Shown piece by piece: positions 30,754 through 34,712 of a DNA stretch of 34,712 nt. The notes below the pieces were generated by a model that saw only the letters and a list, made by a program, of their open reading frames with translations, did no database searches and was not told the origin of the DNA. Numbering within the stretch: the stretch's first letter is position 1; each line of letters starts with the position of its first letter. Source of the stretch: Psilocybe azurescens (Eukaryota > Basidiomycota > Agaricomycetes > Agaricales > Agrocybaceae); assembly GCA_023853785.1 (NCBI GenBank), contig JAJIRX010000337.1, positions 1 to 34,712 on the forward strand, read 5' to 3'. The position numbers and the translations under genes are program-made.

Positions 30754-33726
30754 TAATAAGTCCCGATATTCTCCGAGATCTTGTCGCTGGAGCTTATCGA
30801 GGTGTTTGGTGCGCTGCTTCAATTCCTTGTCGGCATCGCTGCAAGAAATCTTGCAGTCATCGAAATGGACTTGGTCTGCAAAGTGGTCCATGAGTCGAAC
30901 ACCCGGTCGTGAGAGCGGGTTCATCGGGAGGAGGGTCTCCGTCAGGCGAGAACATTAGTGTCGGACTCAAAGAGAGTCCCACTAGTGCGGAATATTTCCA
31001 GTTCAGACATAGTCTGAATCGAAGAGAGGGATGCGCGCGATAGTGCCGCAGTTGAAGCGAGAGAGAATGCTCACAGGATGAGTCGGGGTCAGGTGGCAAA
31101 CCGATAGTCAGCTCGCTCAGACAGACGACGAAGAAGGAGATTGATGGGGAGGCCTGCAAGGGCCTCAACACCACCAGTTGGAGAAGTGCGGAAGGCACCG
31201 GTGATCCACAATGCAGCGGAGCACTGCATTACAGAGAGATGATGAAGGGCACCTTTGCAGCGAGCAGCTGCGAAGTACCAGAGACAAAAGCCATACGTAA
31301 CTATAGGAAGTACGCAGGCGCCGGTAAAGGACGCGCTTCTGGACAGGGCGCAGGCCTCGAGTGGAGCTACTAAGCATCTTCATTGCCTTAACGGTGGATA
31401 AAGCCTTGGTAGAGTAGTATCGGACATGCTCAGTGAAAGTGAGCTTGCGATCAAGTAGAAACCCAAGTACCACCAATACAGCTTGGGTTTGAGAGGGGTT
31501 GCGCCGGTATACGGAGCATAGCCCAGATCGACAGGGATTGTCTTTGAGTGCGACCGGTCAAGTGGAATACTTCAGACTTGTCGTGCTCCAGTGCGAGTCC
31601 AAATTTCTTGAACAATTCGAATATGACACCATAAGCCCGTTTAAGGGCTTCACAGTTATCGAGAGGGACTTTGATTGCACCACAAGAGTGCCATCATCGA
31701 TGTATGAGTAGGAAACACCCACGAGTGAGTGGATCCATTTCGAATAGCCTCATAATGAGGGTAAGGTAGAGCAGAGAGGACCGGGACAGGGCTCCGCCCT
31801 GTCCCACTCCTACATCTGCCTGGCGAAGGTCGGAGATGAAGTCGCCCCATGCACTGCGACAGCGACCGACCAGATAATGGGAGAAGAATTTAACGACATT
31901 GTCGCTAAACCCTAGCTTCCGGAGAATAGCCATGAGGACCTCATGGTTGAGTGACGGAAGAACTGAGCGACATCAAAGGCAATGACGCTAGTCTTGAGTC
32001 CCTTGGCCCACCCAGCGCACCATGTGCTGCCAGGATAAGGCCGGCATCCTCGGTGGATCGTTGGCGGATCCCTCCGATTTGATTTGGGTGGAAGACGCCG
32101 GAAGCGACGCCGTCGAACTGAATGTGATTGGAAAGCATTTTCTCAATCAATTTACCAACGGTATTCAGGAGCACAATGGGCCTGAATGCCTTTGGGGCAG
32201 AGTAGGAGGGCTTGTTCGGTTTCGGAATGATAACCGAAATGGACTCCTTGAAGTGCTTAGGCCAATGCCCGACCCGGAGGCAGGCATTGGCGAGCGCCAG
32301 CAAGACGGTGAAGACATGGGTGGGTCCCCGCATCAACATCTTAAGATGAGACCACTTGATATGGTCCGGCCCTGGGGCCGACACGTTGGAGCAAGAGGCC
32401 AAAGCCTCCCGCATCTCAAGTGCAGAGATGGGACCCATCCCCGAACGGGCATGTCGGGATGGAATCGAGAATGTCGATGTCGAACGCGCCGTCCGACGCT
32501 GAGTTGTAAGTGTTGTGGGAGCATCCCACAACTGAGGAAGGGCGTGGCAAGGCTGCCCCTGATATTGAATAGCCTCACACGGGGTAACTTGCGCTGTTGG
32601 ACCCAAGACATGAGGTCCCAAGTGCGCTTGTTGGTAATGGATATTTCTGTGATCCTAGAATCAAAGAAAACCCGCTTGGCGTTTTTAACCGCCTTTCGGT
32701 AAAGCTTCCAGTCCTCCGGGAGACCATGTTCCCGATAAGCCTGAAGCGCAACTGAGCACTCATCCGCCCACCACGGGCTTTGAGCGCCTCGTATTAGTGA
32801 CCTCTCTGGAGCAGGTTTCCCATGCTGCAGAGAACAAATCAGCAATGGCTTGCGCCACTGCATCAATCTGGTCGGGGTGTTGAGAGGAGCGTGTTCGTCC
32901 ACTTTAACGGCAAACTCTCCCTCGATGACTCTGACAAAGCGGATTTGCTCCACTCTGTCGGATTTGAGAGCTCTATGGGCGCTGGCCCCAGAATCAGCAG
33001 AGATCGATAAAGTAGTAGCAAGCGGGATATGATCCGACCATGTTGTGCACCCGGGTGACCTGCGCTGTCAGGGTTTGGTTGCACGAATACCAAGTCAATC
33101 ACTGTTGAGCGAAAGCCTTGGATGCGGGGGTAGAAGGTTGGCCCCGGGTTCACAAAGGAGCCCGTTGCAGACCTAATTCTGCCGCAGTATTGAGGAGTTG
33201 AGTGGCAACTCCTGGATGGCCATGATGGCCTCCATCCCATTCCTGGGAGTGGATGTTAAAGTCACCCCCATGTAAATGAAAGGTGGAGGTGAGGCCGCCT
33301 CCTCCGCAAGGAGGAGAGCGGCCGTATGAGTTTCGCCTGAGTAGACGCTCATCAGGTTGTAGCACCGTCCGCTTGCTAACAGGCTGAGGATTAACACATC
33401 GCGGTGATCAATAAGATCACGACGCATCGAGGGGCGAAACTCCTTCAAGCGGTTAGACACATAGGCCATAACCCTTGGGCGGGTATCGGGTTCAGGATTG
33501 CGTACCATAGGCAACCAAGATGGATGCAATGGGGCACCGATGACATCATCGCCAGACTTACGTAGAAGTGGACAGTGCGGTACGTACAAACCTCCAGGAG
33601 GTTCTTGGATAAAAACAATATTGTATGCTAATACAAAATGTTCGAGTATAGTTTCTACGCTAGGCTGGACTTTGCACAATTGAAACTCAAAATTCTAACC
33701 GGAAGGTCCTGGATGGTTTGACTCAT
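30754..33726 (-). pseudogene. LINE copy F ORF2 5' part (endonuclease and RT)
   Basis: It starts at the ATG 33724-33726 after the TAGGATG junction. The frame is lost after about 20 codons because one base is missing in the Leu-Ser codons near 33660. The endonuclease continues at 33173-33679 (FIQEPPGG, so the usual Pro-Trp is altered) and 32863-33240 (NPGPTFYPRIQGF, IDLVFVQP). The RT is at 31941-32621 (FRPIVLLNTVGKLIEKML, HPNQIGGIRQRSTEDAG) and 31694-31933. The YVDD region near 31690 is shifted. This copy has the most single-base losses of the family. Confidence 0.83.
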
Positions 33727-33730
33727 CCTA
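33724..33730 (-). promoter_or_regulatory. ORF1/ORF2 junction TAGGATG, copy F
   Basis: Same arrangement as at 4205-4211 and 9946-9952: stop, one base, ATG. Confidence 0.72.
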
Positions 33731-34712
33731 ATGACTGCTGGTTAGGGATTGACGGTGCGCGAAAGAGTTCACTCGTATCTGACGATATTTCTCACATGCC
33801 AAAGCTGATCAAACCTGTGACTCCAGAACACGCAAGCGCGCTCATGGGCACCATGATTCTTTCCGCAATTTGGGCAGCGAGGGGTGGAGGGCAGGGCTCC
33901 CCGCCAGGCGAGGTGCCTGAGGGGGTCCGCCTTGATTGCCTTTGCAGCAGCCTGCAACGGGCGCCGGGTGCTCCTCCAGCTTGTGAGGACCAGAGCAACG
34001 CGGGTATTTACCAGCGACCGCATGGCAGCGGCCGACAGGATGACCCCACTTCCAACACCGAAGTGCAGAGGGGGACGCCGGAGCTCTTGAACTAGAACGT
34101 ATCCAGAGGGGGGCGCCCCTGAACATGAACTGTTTGTCGACCATTAAGGAGCGGGCACCGGAGGCGTGTCCCAGATGTCAAAGAAAGCAGTATGTAGTGC
34201 TTGCCTTGAAGTGCGAACTACACGGGGATCCCCGCATAGAATGTGCATGAAGACCAAATGGGAGAGGCTTTGAGTGCCGCAGCAACCTCTTCCCATTCGG
34301 TGAGGTGATCCAGGTCATAATGAGTACCTTGGAACCGAGGAACGCCAACAATTCATAAGAACGACTTGGACGTAGCATGCCGACCCACGGCGTGAACTTG
34401 TAGTGGGTCTTGAAATGGCAGACCGTGCCCCGGAGAATCTCCGTGTTGCGCTCGCTGGGGACTTTGTCTGTGGCACGGAGTACCCATCGTAGGCAACTTC
34501 AACACCAAGGACCTTAACACGAAGGCCCTGGGCGAAGGAGGACACCGGCAGACAAGTCCTTGAACATAGTGGTGAGATTAGCGTCTTTCGCATGATCTCC
34601 CACGCCGATGAGCATCTGGCGCCTTGAGGGCCGTGTGAGGTGTAGTCTGGGATCCTCCTACCCTGCGGGAGGGGGGCGGACGGAGGGGCAGCCGGCGTAG
34701 CTGGCTGCTGGA
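33728..34712 (-). pseudogene. LINE copy F ORF1 C-terminal part, runs off the window
   Basis: From the right it enters with the middle block (VEVAYDGYSVP near 34490) and reaches the zinc knuckles: CWKWGHPVGRCHAVAGKYP, where the second knuckle's first Cys is now Tyr (YPRCSGPHKLEEH), and CPNCGKNHGAHERAC near 33850. It ends at the TAG 33728-33730. Several frameshifts are present. Confidence 0.78.

Larger units (their letters stand above)
26663..34712 (-). mobile_element. LINE copy F, split by a Harbinger element and running off the window
   Basis: LINE sequence occupies 26663-27967 and 30754-34712. The two parts are contiguous relative to copies A and B once 27968-30753 is removed. The left end begins in the 3' UTR at AACGGGGTAGC, directly against the copia-2 LTR, so the tail is missing. 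The 5' end lies right of the window. Confidence 0.9.

Noticed and set aside
1..34712. CRISPR array, bacterial operon or host metabolic gene
   Set aside because: No short regularly spaced repeats, no prokaryotic signals, and all long conserved frames belong to transposable elements.

Overview
This window is a transposon-packed, probably heterochromatic piece of a fungal genome, most likely a basidiomycete (inference from Tad/I-type LINEs with an RNase H domain, Ty1/copia elements, a PIF/Harbinger-type DNA transposon and 50-59 bp GT-AG introns). I found no host gene, rRNA or tRNA. All of it can be assigned to three kinds of mobile element and their debris.

Layout. (1) A minus-strand LINE family makes up most of the sequence: copy A (1-6144, 3' end outside the window), copy C (7464-12013, 3' part lost), copy B (12400-18817), the 5'-truncated 3' ends D (19473-20020) and E (20041-21265), and copy F (26663-34712, split by a DNA transposon). 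The family codes for ORF1 (nucleic-acid-binding, three zinc knuckles) and ORF2 (EEP endonuclease, reverse transcriptase with YVDD, RNase H, C-terminal CCHC-like motif). The ORFs are joined by a stop-restart site TAGGATG. (2) Copia family 1 (252 bp LTR) is present as fragments: 6144-7463 (+), 12014-12399 (gag), 18818-18967 (RT), 18968-19472 (RNase H + LTR), and a solo LTR at 17515-17766 with a 5 bp target duplication. (3) Copia family 2 is one complete-length element (21266-26662, minus) with 374 bp LTRs that differ at two positions. (4) A PIF/Harbinger-like element (27968-30753) has TIRs of about 92 bp and two convergent genes: a DDE_Tnp_4 transposase with one intron and a Myb/SANT-like partner with four exons.

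How the parts relate. The elements are nested and mosaic. Every LINE end visible here except the F/copia-2 junction abuts copia-1 sequence. Copia-1 LTRs sit inside LINEs, copia-2 separates two unrelated LINE positions without a target duplication, and the Harbinger element is cleanly inserted in the RNase H/RT linker of LINE F. A short inverted LINE 3' end replaces about 655 bp of LINE B.

Nearly every reading frame is broken, mostly by single-base losses. Exon lengths in the Harbinger genes return to multiples of three if one base is added per break. This could be true decay or indel error in a long-read assembly, and the near-identical copia-2 LTRs make the second option worth testing.
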